From assembly GCF_001514235.1 (NCBI RefSeq), contig NZ_KQ948930.1, positions 280,522-344,521 on the forward strand: a stretch of 64,000 nucleotides of DNA, written 5' to 3'. Within the stretch, counting starts at the first letter, position 1, and the number at the start of each line of letters is the position of its first letter. Below the pieces are notes generated by a model. It did no database searches. It was not told where the DNA came from and saw only the letters and a program-made list of their open reading frames with translations. The stretch is from Streptomyces caeruleatus. Lineage in GTDB: Bacteria > Actinomycetota > Actinomycetes > Streptomycetales > Streptomycetaceae. This document shows positions 17,182-25,608 of the stretch, one piece after another. The position numbers and the translations under genes are program-made.

Positions 17182-17521
17182 GATTGTCGTACTACGTCCT
17201 GTTCAGCTGCACCAGACGGGTGAGAGGACCGAGGGGCCGTCAGAACCGACACCCCCGAATCGCTCACGGAACGTCACAACTGGTCGGGGGTTCGAAGAAG
17301 CTGTCCAGGTGCGGGCAGAAACGATCTGTCAGAAGAGCGCGTCAGGCGGGAAGACTGGACAGTAGGTGGAAGGCCTCCGGGCCAGCCTCTATGATCGGCA
17401 CACTTTCCTGACACTTTCCTGCACGGACACGGCCCGGCGGCCGCAGGGGGCACCCCCGTCCAACCGGCCGGCCATTCCGATGAGACCCATCCGAAGATCG
17501 AGTGCACTGCGGGAGCGAGCG

Positions 17522-19378
17522 GTGAGCGGAACGTCCGAAGGGCCGACGCCCGCGGCAGGCCTCATCGGGGCAGCCGTCACAGAGAGTAACACCCAGCCAT
17601 CCCTTGGTACCGAAGCGCCGCCCCGTGTCGCCACCGGGCTGCCATCCCCTTCCTGGCCCTATTCCTCCGCGTTCTCCGCCGCGCCGCTCGCGATGGCCGT
17701 GGTCGACCGCGAGGGCCTGGTGACCGAAGCCAACGCCTCCTTCGCCGACCTGCTGGGGACGGCCCCCGGTGAGCTGGCCGGGTCCCTCGCCGCGGATCTG
17801 GTGGACCTCGCCTCCGACGCCCGCGCCTGGCACGCGTATCGGGAGGTGCTGCGCGGCCGCCAGGCCCAACTGCGGTGCACACGGCGCCTGAAACACACGG
17901 ACGGGCACTCCCTGTGGGTCCAGGTCACGGTGGCGCCGCTGCCCGGCGAGGAGCCCTGCGGCGTTCTGCTCTCCGTCGCCGACATCAGCGACCACCGTGA
18001 ACTCCAGGACCGGCTGCGGCACTTGGAGATGCACGACCCGGTGACCCGGCTGCCCAACCGCACCCTGTTCTTCGAGCGTCTGTCGGCCGCCCTTGAGGTG
18101 GAGTCGTACGACGAGAGCGGCACCACCGGCCGAATCGGCCTGTGTTACCTGGACCTTGACGGCTTCATGGCGATCAACGACACCCTCGGCCACCGCGTCG
18201 GCGACAAGCTGCTGGCCGCCGTGGCCGAACGGCTCACGCACTGTGCCGAGGAGGCCGGCCAGACCCGGTCGATCCCGCCGCTGGTGGCCCGGCTCGGCGG
18301 GGACGAGTTCGCCCTGCTCGTCGAGGACTCCACGGGTACCGAGCAACTCGCCGACCTCGCCGAGTCGGTGCTCGCCGCGCTGCGGGCCCCCTTCGACCTG
18401 GGCGGCCGGCGTCTTTCGGTGTCGGCCTCGATCGGCGTCGTGGAACGCCAGGCCGCCGGCACCACTCCCTCCGCCCTGATGGCGGCCGCCGACACCACGC
18501 TGTACTGGGCGAAGGCCGACGGCAAGGACCGCTGGACCCTCTTCGACCCCGAGCGCAACGCCCACCTCATGACCCGCCAGGCCCTCGCCTCCACGCTCCG
18601 CCCCGCCATCGAGCGCGGTGAGTTCGCGCTGGAATACCAGCCCCTGGTGAGCATGGAGGACGGACGGCTGCGCGGGGTCGAGGCGCTTGTCCGCTGGAAT
18701 CATCCTCAGTTCGGCGTACTGGCGCCGAATCGGTTCATCGGACTGGCCGAGGAGGACGGTTCGATCGTGCCGCTCGGCCGCTGGATCCTGGCGACCGCCT
18801 GCCGTCAGGCCCAGGCCTGGCAGCTGGCCCACCCCGACGAGCCGCCGATCTTCGTCAGCGTGAACGTCGCCGTCCGCCAGGTCTGGGACTCCGACCTGGT
18901 GGCCGACGTGGCCCGCATCCTCGACGAGACCGGACTCGCCCCGCATCTGCTCCAGTTGGAGCTGACCGAGTCCGCGGTGATGGGCTCGGCGGGCCGGCCG
19001 ATCCAGGACCTCCAGGCGCTCAGCGACATGGGCGTACGCATCGCGATCGACGACTTCGGCACCGGTTACTCGAACCTGGCCTATCTGAGCCGGCTGCCGG
19101 TCTCGGTGCTGAAGCTGGACGGTTCCTTCGTACGGGGCTTCCAGTACGAGAGCGAGAACAACGCGGCCGTCCCGCCGAACCCGGCCGACGAGGTCGTCGT
19201 CGAGGCGATGATCGATCTGGCCCACCGGCTCGGGCTGACCGTCACCGCGGAGTGCGTGGAGACGCTGGCGCAGGCCTCGCGGCTACAGCGGATCGGGTGC
19301 GACACCGGGCAGGGGTGGCTGTATTCGCGGCCGGTGTCGCCGGATCGTATCTCCGAGTTGCTGGGGGTACGTGTCTGA
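17522..19378 (+). CDS. cdgA: CdgA-type PAS-GGDEF-EAL c-di-GMP turnover protein
   Basis: 618-aa cytoplasmic protein that makes and/or degrades cyclic di-GMP, the signal that licenses BldD to repress sporulation genes. A PAS domain spans about residues 50-155 (YSSAFSAAPLAMAVVD to LLSVADISDH). The GGDEF domain has an intact signature at 259-263 (ARLGGDEFALL). The EAL domain has an intact EAL at 387-389 (GVEALVRWNHP) plus LTESAVMG and IDDFGTGYSNLAYL. No RxxD inhibitory site is visible before GGDEF. I chose GTG 17522 (GGGAG upstream); ATG 17480 is in frame. Architecture and neighbourhood match S. coelicolor cdgA (SCO2817) as I remember it. Confidence 0.92.
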   Translation: MSGTSEGPTPAAGLIGAAVTESNTQPSLGTEAPPRVATGLPSPSWPYSSAFSAAPLAMAVVDREGLVTEANASFADLLGTAPGELAGSLAADLVDLASDARAWHAYREVLRGRQAQLRCTRRLKHTDGHSLWVQVTVAPLPGEEPCGVLLSVADISDHRELQDRLRHLEMHDPVTRLPNRTLFFERLSAALEVESYDESGTTGRIGLCYLDLDGFMAINDTLGHRVGDKLLAAVAERLTHCAEEAGQTRSIPPLVARLGGDEFALLVEDSTGTEQLADLAESVLAALRAPFDLGGRRLSVSASIGVVERQAAGTTPSALMAAADTTLYWAKADGKDRWTLFDPERNAHLMTRQALASTLRPAIERGEFALEYQPLVSMEDGRLRGVEALVRWNHPQFGVLAPNRFIGLAEEDGSIVPLGRWILATACRQAQAWQLAHPDEPPIFVSVNVAVRQVWDSDLVADVARILDETGLAPHLLQLELTESAVMGSAGRPIQDLQALSDMGVRIAIDDFGTGYSNLAYLSRLPVSVLKLDGSFVRGFQYESENNAAVPPNPADEVVVEAMIDLAHRLGLTVTAECVETLAQASRLQRIGCDTGQGWLYSRPVSPDRISELLGVRV

Positions 19379-19410
19379 CGCCGCGCTGCGACACGCTCCC
19401 GAGGGGGCGG

Positions 19411-20499
19411 TCAGGTGGTCGGCAAGTCGTAGGCGTCCGCTATGAGTTCGTACGAACGCAGGCGTACGTCCATGCCGGGGGCGTTGCTCGTGATCATCAG
19501 CTCGTCGGCGCCGGTGCGCTTGTGGAGGTCGTCGAGGCCGGTGCGGACCTCGTCCGGGGTGCCGTGGATCACGTTGGCGTTCCAGGAGTCGGCGAACTCG
19601 CGCTCCAGCGGGGTGAATTCGTGGGCCTCGGCTTCCTCGGGGCTGGGGATCAGGCCGGGGCGGCCGGTGCGCAGACGGATCATGCTGAGGGCGGCGGCCT
19701 TCACCTGGCGGCGGGCCTCCTTCTCGTCGTCGGTGGCCAGGGCCGATACGCCGATGAGGGCGTAGGGGCGGTCCAGGACGGCCGAGGGCTGGAAGGACTC
19801 GCGGTACAGGTCCAGGGCCGGGATGGTGTTGCGGGCCGAGAAGTGGTGCGCGAAGGCGAAGGGCAGTCCGAGGGTCGCGGCGAGGCGGGCGCTGAAGCCG
19901 GAGGAGCCGAGCAGCCAGATCGGGGGGCGGTGCGGGGACTGGACGCCGCCGGGGGACGTCGACTGGACGGGGCCGGGGACCGCGTGGATACGGCGGTAGG
20001 GGTGGCCGTCGGGGAAGTCGTCGTCGAGGAAGCGGGTGAGTTCGGCGAGCTGTTCGGGGAAGTCGTCGGCGCCCTCGCCCGGGTGGTCGGTGCGGCGGAG
20101 GGCGGCCGCTGTGGCGCCGTCGGTGCCGGGGGCTCGGCCCAGGCCGAGGTCGATGCGGCCGGGGGCCAGGGCTTCGAGGGTGCCGAACTGTTCCGCGATG
20201 ACGAGGGGGGCGTGGTTGGGGAGCATCACGCCGCCTGAGCCGAGGCGGATGCGGGTGGTGTGGGCGGCTATGTGGGCGAGGATCACCGCCGGGGACGAGG
20301 AGGCCACGCCGGGCATGGAGTGGTGTTCGGCTACCCAGTAGCGGTGGAAGCCGCGGGTCTCTGCGAGGCGGGAGAGCTGGACGCTGGTGTGGAGGGCGTC
20401 GGTGGCGGTGTGGCCCTGGCTGACTGTCACCAGGTCCAGTACGGAGAGGGGGGCCGGGGCGGTGCCTTGGGGGGTGGCCCGGATCTCTGCTGCCGGCAC
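19411..20499 (-). CDS. Luciferase-like monooxygenase (MsnO8-type)
   Basis: 362-aa flavin-dependent oxidoreductase of the luciferase-like (LLM) class. GTG start is preceded by AGGAGG six bases away. The N-terminus shows the group signature LSVLDLVTVSQG and FHRYWVAEHHSMPG, then SSSPAVILAHIAAHTTRIRLGSGGVMLPNHAPL and GRIDLGLGRAPG. The FMN or F420 choice cannot be decided from the motifs alone. It is convergent with cdgA and separated by 374 bp of repeats from the next minus-strand gene. Its substrate is unknown. Confidence 0.88.
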   Translation of the reverse strand: MPAAEIRATPQGTAPAPLSVLDLVTVSQGHTATDALHTSVQLSRLAETRGFHRYWVAEHHSMPGVASSSPAVILAHIAAHTTRIRLGSGGVMLPNHAPLVIAEQFGTLEALAPGRIDLGLGRAPGTDGATAAALRRTDHPGEGADDFPEQLAELTRFLDDDFPDGHPYRRIHAVPGPVQSTSPGGVQSPHRPPIWLLGSSGFSARLAATLGLPFAFAHHFSARNTIPALDLYRESFQPSAVLDRPYALIGVSALATDDEKEARRQVKAAALSMIRLRTGRPGLIPSPEEAEAHEFTPLEREFADSWNANVIHGTPDEVRTGLDDLHKRTGADELMITSNAPGMDVRLRSYELIADAYDLPTT

Positions 20500-20873
20500 T
20501 TGTGCCTCCTGGGGTTGCCTTGGCTCTTGTGGTGTGCGTTCGGCGTTAACAGGAGGGTGGCTCCGGTTTATTCCCTCGCCCCCGCCGCCCCTACCCGTCC
20601 CATCCCTGAAGGGGCTCCGCCCCTTCGACCCCGCCAGGGGGCTGCGCCCCCTGGACCCCCCATCGGCCTGAACGGCCTCGTCCTCAAGCGCCGGACGGGC
20701 TGGGGGGGGTGGGGCCGCGTTGCCCCCTGCGGGTGGGTGGGGGCTGGGGGCGGCTTTGTTCAAGCGCCGGGACGGGCTGGCTGGAGAGCGCCCCGAAAGG
20801 GGCGCGGGGAACTGCGCGACCAGCCCCCAGCAACCGTTCGTCGAAGAGTCAGCGCAAGCCACCACGGCGAGGG
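20500..20873. repeat. Intergenic REP-like palindromes
   Basis: No gene. The stretch holds several GC-rich palindromes common between Streptomyces genes: GGGGCTCCGCCCC near 20610, GGGGGCTGCGCCCCC near 20640, two copies of CAAGCGCCG(G)ACGGGCTGG near 20690 and 20765, and GCCCCGAAAGGGGCG followed by CGGGGAACTGCGCGACCAGC around 20790-20825. These are probably repeated elsewhere in the genome. Confidence 0.75.
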
Positions 20874-21605
20874 CTAGGCCTGGACGATTGGCTCTCGGGT
20901 GAAGAGAGAGCCCAGTTGTGGAGCGTTCACGCGGCGGTCCGTCAGCCTCAGGGCTTCCCAGACGGTGACCTGGTTGGCGGTGAGGACGGGCTTGGCGAGG
21001 AGGTGTTCCAGGGCGGGGAGGTGGGAGGCGGTGTGGAGGGCCGTGTCGGGGAGGAGGATCACCTCGGCGTCGGGGTGGTCGGCCTCCCGGGCGAGGGTGA
21101 AGAGTTCCTTTTCGCCCCAGGTGCCCACCTCCGTCGCCGTGATGATGCCGGAGCCGCGGACCGACACCACCTCCGTGCCGGACGCGCGGAGGAAGTCCGC
21201 GAAGAGGCCGGCCACGTCGTCGGGGTACGTCGCGCCGATCGCGACGCGCCGCACCCCGAGTTCCTGGACCGCGTGCGCGAAGGCGAAGGACGTCGACGAC
21301 GCCGGCATGCCCGCCGTGACGGCGAGGGTGCGGACCTGCTCGTGGGCGCCCTCCCAGCCGTAGACGAAGCTGCCGCTGGTGCAGGCCCACACGACCGCCT
21401 CGGCGCCGGTCAGCCGTAGCGCCTCCACGCCCGCCGCGAGCCGCTCCGCCGAACCCATCCGCAGCAGTGCGTCCACCCGGTGCGCGTCCTCGCCGATGTC
21501 GGTGTGCACCAGGTCGAGCCGGATGTCGCTGGCGAGCAGTTGTTCGATGCGCGGGTAGTCGTCCTCGGCGGAGTGGCCCGGGTAGAGAAATCCGAGTGCG
21601 GTCAT
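20874..21605 (-). CDS. Maleate cis-trans isomerase/Asp-Glu racemase-like protein (single Cys)
   Basis: 243 aa, Asp/Glu racemase superfamily, maleate isomerase-like branch. The first catalytic-type Cys is present in WACTSGSFVYG. At the equivalent of the second Cys the sequence reads VILLPDTALHT, with Asp instead of Cys. The C-terminal PVLTANQVTVWEALR helix is shared with the paralogue upstream. The start ATG is MTALGFLYPG at 21605. The two paralogues are adjacent (74-bp gap) in the same direction and likely co-transcribed. With one Cys it could be a decarboxylase- or lyase-like variant. Substrate is presumably a dicarboxylate-like compound of this cluster. Confidence 0.8.
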   Translation of the reverse strand: MTALGFLYPGHSAEDDYPRIEQLLASDIRLDLVHTDIGEDAHRVDALLRMGSAERLAAGVEALRLTGAEAVVWACTSGSFVYGWEGAHEQVRTLAVTAGMPASSTSFAFAHAVQELGVRRVAIGATYPDDVAGLFADFLRASGTEVVSVRGSGIITATEVGTWGEKELFTLAREADHPDAEVILLPDTALHTASHLPALEHLLAKPVLTANQVTVWEALRLTDRRVNAPQLGSLFTREPIVQA

Positions 21606-21678
21606 GTCAGCCCTTCTGCTGCTCGCTCGCTCACTGGCTCGCTGGCTCGCTGCTTGCCCTTGCTGCTGCCTGTTTCTC

Positions 21679-22497
21679 CTACTGCTGTTCCTGTTCAGGT
21701 ACATCCGGTACCTCAGGAAGTGCCGTACCGCCACGCGCCGCCGGGTCGATCCGTGCCGCCGGATCGATCAGCGCCTGGTACGGCCCCACCGCGCGAGTAC
21801 CCAGCCGACGCAGCGCAGCCCACATCGTCACCTGGTTGGCCGAGAGAACCGGTATGCGCAGCTCCGCCTCCAGCTGGGGGATCACGTCGTAGGTGGGGAG
21901 GTTGGTGCAGCTGATGAAGAGGGCGTCGGCGGCACCGCGTACGGCCTGGCGGGCCATGTCGGCCACATCGCGGTACGGCACCTTCCAGATGTGCCGGGTC
22001 AGTCCCATGAAGGCACAGCCCGTGACCAGGGTCCCCGCCTCCGCGACGTACTCCTCCAGCGCCCTCGTCACCGACACGGTGTACGGGGTGACGAGCGCCA
22101 CCCGTCGTACGCCGAGCTCGGTCAGCGCTTCCAGCAGCGCCCCGGACGTGGTGACCGACGGCACCGCGCCCGCCCTGGTCATCGCCTCGCACATGGCCCG
22201 CTCGCCCGCGATGCCGCCGACGAAGCTGCCGGAGGTACAGGCGTAGGCGACCACCTCGGGGGCGATGGCGGTCAGGGTGCGGACGCCGTCGCTCAGCGTC
22301 TCGTGCTCGCTGACGATGCGGGCCAGGTCGAGGCTGACCTCGACCGGCACGTAGGGCGTTCGGGTCAGGTGCAGCGAGACCTCGTCCGGCACCCAGCGCC
22401 AGAGTTCCCGGTCCAACGCGAAGTCGAAGGGGGCGACGACTCCGACCCCACGCTGGGGTCGAGGTCCGCCGAGGAAGGAGATGTCCAGGCTGCTCAT
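21679..22497 (-). CDS. Maleate cis-trans isomerase/EutA-like protein (two Cys)
   Basis: 272 aa, paralogue of the downstream gene. Both catalytic-type cysteines are visible: YACTSGSFVGG and LFISCTNLPTYD. The fold motifs RRVALVTPYT and IPVLSANQVTMWAALRRLG are also present. EutA in ectoine degradation belongs to this group, as do true maleate isomerases. A Pro/Glu-rich 20-residue tail (EVPDVPEQEQQ) is odd. It is divergent from the hydroxyacid dehydrogenase gene across 196 bp, which should hold both promoters. Confidence 0.83.
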   Translation of the reverse strand: MSSLDISFLGGPRPQRGVGVVAPFDFALDRELWRWVPDEVSLHLTRTPYVPVEVSLDLARIVSEHETLSDGVRTLTAIAPEVVAYACTSGSFVGGIAGERAMCEAMTRAGAVPSVTTSGALLEALTELGVRRVALVTPYTVSVTRALEEYVAEAGTLVTGCAFMGLTRHIWKVPYRDVADMARQAVRGAADALFISCTNLPTYDVIPQLEAELRIPVLSANQVTMWAALRRLGTRAVGPYQALIDPAARIDPAARGGTALPEVPDVPEQEQQ

Positions 22498-22693
22498 GGC
22501 AGGCACCGCCCTCACTACGAGATACGGGTGAGCAACGGACCGTACGTACGCCCGTGTTGACGAAGGTAGGTTCGGGTGCGAGCGTGGTCAAACCTCGCAT
22601 GTCAGACGGCCCTCCCCACGACCGGAACGCCGGGGAACGGCCCCGCACACCCCGGCCGACACACGCCCCCGCGACCCCGGAGAGACGCCCCGC

Positions 22694-23677
22694 ATGACCG
22701 CACCCACCCCCGGTCCGCCGCCCGCCTCCGACGCCCCGCCCACGCTTCTCGTCCTGGACGCCGATCCCCTCCCCCGTCTCGGCCGCCTCACCGGTCGCGC
22801 CCGCGTGGAGCACGCGAGCGAGGACACGCTGGCCGAGCGGCTGCCGTACGCCGATGTGCTCCTGGTCTGGGACTTCGCCTCGCACGCCGTACGGCACGCC
22901 TGGCCCGGTGCGGGTCCGCGGCCGCGCTGGGTGCACACGGCGAGTGCGGGCGTGGACCATCTGATGTGTCCGGAACTCACCGAGTCCGACACCGTGGTCA
23001 CCAACGCCCGCGGGATCTTCGACCAGCCGATCGCCGAGTACGTCGCCGCGCTGGTGCTGGCGATGGCGAAGGACCTGCCGCGGACGCTGGAGCTCCAGGG
23101 CGCCCGGGAGTGGCGGCACCGTGAGGGGCAGCGGGTCGGCGGCACGCGTGCGTGTGTGGTCGGGTCCGGGCCCATCGGGCGGGCGATCGTCCGCACGCTC
23201 AAGGCGCTGGACGTCACGACCGCCCTGGTGGGCCGGGCCGCGCGGACCGGCATCCACGGTCCCGAGGACCTCGACCGGCTGATCGCCCGCGCCGACTGGG
23301 TGATCGCGGCCGCGCCGCTCACCGAGCAGACGTACGGCATGTTCGACGCCCGCCGCTTCGGGGTGATGCAGCCGTCCGCCCGGTTCGTGAACGTCGGGCG
23401 CGGCCAGCTGGTCGTCGAGGACGCGCTGGCCGAGGCCCTGGGCAAGCGGTGGATCGCGGGGGCGGCGCTCGATGTCTTCGAGCACGAGCCGCTGACGCCG
23501 GACAGTCCGTTGTGGGACGTCCCGAACCTGATCGTCTCGCCGCACATGAGCGGGGACACGATCGGCTGGCGGGATGAACTCGGCCGTCAGTTCGTCGAGT
23601 TGTACGAGCGGTGGGCAGCGGGCAGGCCACTGCTGAACGTGGTCGACAAGCAGCGCGGGTACGTACCCGGACGTTGA
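22694..23677 (+). CDS. D-2-hydroxyacid dehydrogenase family protein
   Basis: 327-aa NAD(P)-dependent dehydrogenase. The Rossmann motif is VVGSGPIGRAIV (about residues 155-166). The catalytic triad is visible as Arg in VNVGRGQLV, Glu in EHEPL, and His in SPHMSG. The substrate loop includes HTASAGVDHL and NARGIFDQPIAEYV. It reduces 2-keto acids or oxidises D-2-hydroxyacids. The amidase start is 24 bp beyond its stop, so the two form an operon. In the context of the transporter and isomerases it probably processes a hydroxyacid intermediate. Confidence 0.9.
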   Translation: MTAPTPGPPPASDAPPTLLVLDADPLPRLGRLTGRARVEHASEDTLAERLPYADVLLVWDFASHAVRHAWPGAGPRPRWVHTASAGVDHLMCPELTESDTVVTNARGIFDQPIAEYVAALVLAMAKDLPRTLELQGAREWRHREGQRVGGTRACVVGSGPIGRAIVRTLKALDVTTALVGRAARTGIHGPEDLDRLIARADWVIAAAPLTEQTYGMFDARRFGVMQPSARFVNVGRGQLVVEDALAEALGKRWIAGAALDVFEHEPLTPDSPLWDVPNLIVSPHMSGDTIGWRDELGRQFVELYERWAAGRPLLNVVDKQRGYVPGR

Positions 23678-23700
23678 AGTCCACAGCTGGAGGGCGACGC

Positions 23701-25110
23701 ATGACGGACCTGACGGAACTGACCGAATTGACCGCCGTACAACTCCTCGACGGCTACCGGGAAGGGGAGTTCAGTCCCGTCGACGCCACCCGAGCCGCCC
23801 TGGAGCGGGCCGAGCAGATCCAGCCGGGGGTCAACGCCTTCGTCCGGCTGACCGCCGACGCGGCCCTCGCGCGGGCCGAGCAGTCGGCCGAGCGGTGGCG
23901 GCGCGGTGAACCGGCCGGGCTGCTCGACGGGGTTCCGGTCACCGTGAAGGACATCCTGCTGATGCGGGGCGGTCCGACGCGCAAGGGTTCGAAGACCATC
24001 CCGGAGCAGGGCCGTTGGGACGAGGACGCCCCCTCCGTGGCCCGGCTGCGCGCGCACGGCGCCGTGTTCCTCGGCAAGACGACGACGCCCGAGTTCGGCT
24101 GGAAGGGCGTCACCGACTCGCCCCTGGCCGGTGTCACCCGCAACCCGCACGACCCGACCCGCACCGCGGGCGGCTCCAGCGGCGGCGCGGGGGCGGCGGT
24201 GGCGCTCGGCGCGGGGCCGCTGGCGCTCGGCACGGACGGTGGCGGGAGTGTGCGGATCCCCGCCGCCTTCTGCGGGATCTTCGGCCTGAAACCGACGTAC
24301 GGCCGGGTCCCGCTGTACCCCGCGAGCGCCTTCGGCACGCTGGCGCACGTCGGGCCCATGACCCGTGACGCTGCCGACGCGGCGCTGCTCCTGGACGTCA
24401 TCGGCACGCCCGACTCCCGCGACTGGTCGGCGCTCCCACCCGCGCCGGATTCGTTCGTGGCGGGTCTCGCCGGCGGTGTACGCGGTCTGCGCGTCGCCTA
24501 CTCGCCCTCCTTCGGCGGGCAGGTGGCGGTCCGTCCGGCGGTCGCGGCGGCGGTGCGGCGGGCGGTGGAGCGGCTGGCGGGGCTGGGGGCGTACGTCGAG
24601 GAGACCGACCCCGATTTCACCGATCCGGTGGACGCCTTCCACGCCCTGTGGTTCACGGGGGCGGCCCGGGTGACCCAGCATCTCGGGCCGCATCAGCGGG
24701 AGTTGCTGGACCCCGGGCTGCGGGAGATCTGCGAGGTGGGCGGCCGGCTCACCGCGCTGGACTATCTGGCAGCGGTCGACGTCCGCATGGAACTGGGCCG
24801 CCGCATGGGCCGGTTCCACGACACCTACGACCTCCTCGTCACCCCGACCCTCCCGCTCACGGCCTTCGAGGCGGGCATCGAGGTCCCGAAGGGCTCGGGG
24901 CATCGCCGGTGGACCGGCTGGACACCGTTCACGTACCCCTTCAACCTGACCCAGCAGCCGGCGGCCACCGTCCCCGTCGGCACCGACGGGGACGGCCTGC
25001 CGATCGGCCTCCAGCTCGTAGCCGCCCGGCACCGGGACGATCTCGTCCTGCGGGCGGCGCACGCCCTCTACGAGGCCGGCGTGGCCGGGCTCACGCCCTC
25101 CGGAAGCTGA
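23701..25110 (+). CDS. Amidase (amidase signature family)
   Basis: 469-aa hydrolase. The Ser-cisSer-Lys triad is visible: Lys in PVTVKDILL, cis-Ser and nucleophile Ser region in TAGGSSGGAGAAVA and LGTDGGGSVRIPAAFCG. ATG at 23701 follows GGAGG by seven bases. It would release ammonia from an amide taken up or formed in the pathway. It ends converging on DUF3830, overlapping it by 20 bases. The N-terminus has a TDLTELTELT internal repeat. Confidence 0.92.
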   Translation: MTDLTELTELTAVQLLDGYREGEFSPVDATRAALERAEQIQPGVNAFVRLTADAALARAEQSAERWRRGEPAGLLDGVPVTVKDILLMRGGPTRKGSKTIPEQGRWDEDAPSVARLRAHGAVFLGKTTTPEFGWKGVTDSPLAGVTRNPHDPTRTAGGSSGGAGAAVALGAGPLALGTDGGGSVRIPAAFCGIFGLKPTYGRVPLYPASAFGTLAHVGPMTRDAADAALLLDVIGTPDSRDWSALPPAPDSFVAGLAGGVRGLRVAYSPSFGGQVAVRPAVAAAVRRAVERLAGLGAYVEETDPDFTDPVDAFHALWFTGAARVTQHLGPHQRELLDPGLREICEVGGRLTALDYLAAVDVRMELGRRMGRFHDTYDLLVTPTLPLTAFEAGIEVPKGSGHRRWTGWTPFTYPFNLTQQPAATVPVGTDGDGLPIGLQLVAARHRDDLVLRAAHALYEAGVAGLTPSGS

Positions 25111-25585
25111 GGGACTCCCCCAGCGCCCCGGACCGCCACAGGTCGTTGCAGCCCTGGGCCATCTCCTCCAGGCCCTCCACGATCTGGCCCCAGACGATGC
25201 CGGGCACCCAGCCCACGTCGCCGTTCATGAGCAGGTTGTTGCGCTCGTAGAACAGGGCCAGGTCGACCACCGTCGTGCCGGGGCGGACCTCGCGGTCGTA
25301 GCCGTAGGACTTCGTGCCCAGTTCCGTGCCGGCGAAGGCGAAATAGCACAGATCGCCTGGGATGGGGGTGACTGTCGGGTTTTCCAGGGGCGGCTCCGTT
25401 TCCGCGAAGGGCGGGAAGAGGGCGTAGATCTCGTTGCGGGCGTATTTCGCGTGGTAGACGTCGCCGGTCAGGGGCAGGGCGTCCCAGACGGCCGCGCAGG
25501 TGAGCGGGGCGCGGTCGTCCAGGAGTTTGGCCGTGCAGCGGATGCCCCGCTTGACCAGTGACACCTCGATGAACCGTTCAGTCAT
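25091..25585 (-). CDS. DUF3830 family protein
   Basis: 164 aa, DUF3830 by sequence pattern (FIEVSLVKRGIRCTAKLLDD, WDALPLTGDVYHAKYARNEIY, IPGDLCYFAF, then ERNNLLMNGDVGWVPGIVWG). The family is thought to be cyclophilin-like; its role is unknown to me, but members occur beside amidase/ABC transporter clusters. Start chosen at MTERF. It is divergent from ehuB with only 23 bp between starts, so the two probably share one control site (inverted repeat at 25584-25601). Confidence 0.85.
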   Translation of the reverse strand: MTERFIEVSLVKRGIRCTAKLLDDRAPLTCAAVWDALPLTGDVYHAKYARNEIYALFPPFAETEPPLENPTVTPIPGDLCYFAFAGTELGTKSYGYDREVRPGTTVVDLALFYERNNLLMNGDVGWVPGIVWGQIVEGLEEMAQGCNDLWRSGALGESLSFRRA

Positions 25586-25601
25586 GCATTCCACTGTGCA
25601 T
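25584..25601. promoter_or_regulatory. Inverted repeat in the DUF3830/ehuB divergent gap
   Basis: ATGCA-8 bases-TGCAT straddles the DUF3830 start and the 23-bp gap before ehuB. It is the only symmetrical element there and could be bound by the IclR regulator at the cluster's end. The short arms make this weak. Confidence 0.3.
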
Positions 25602-25608
25602 ACATCGC

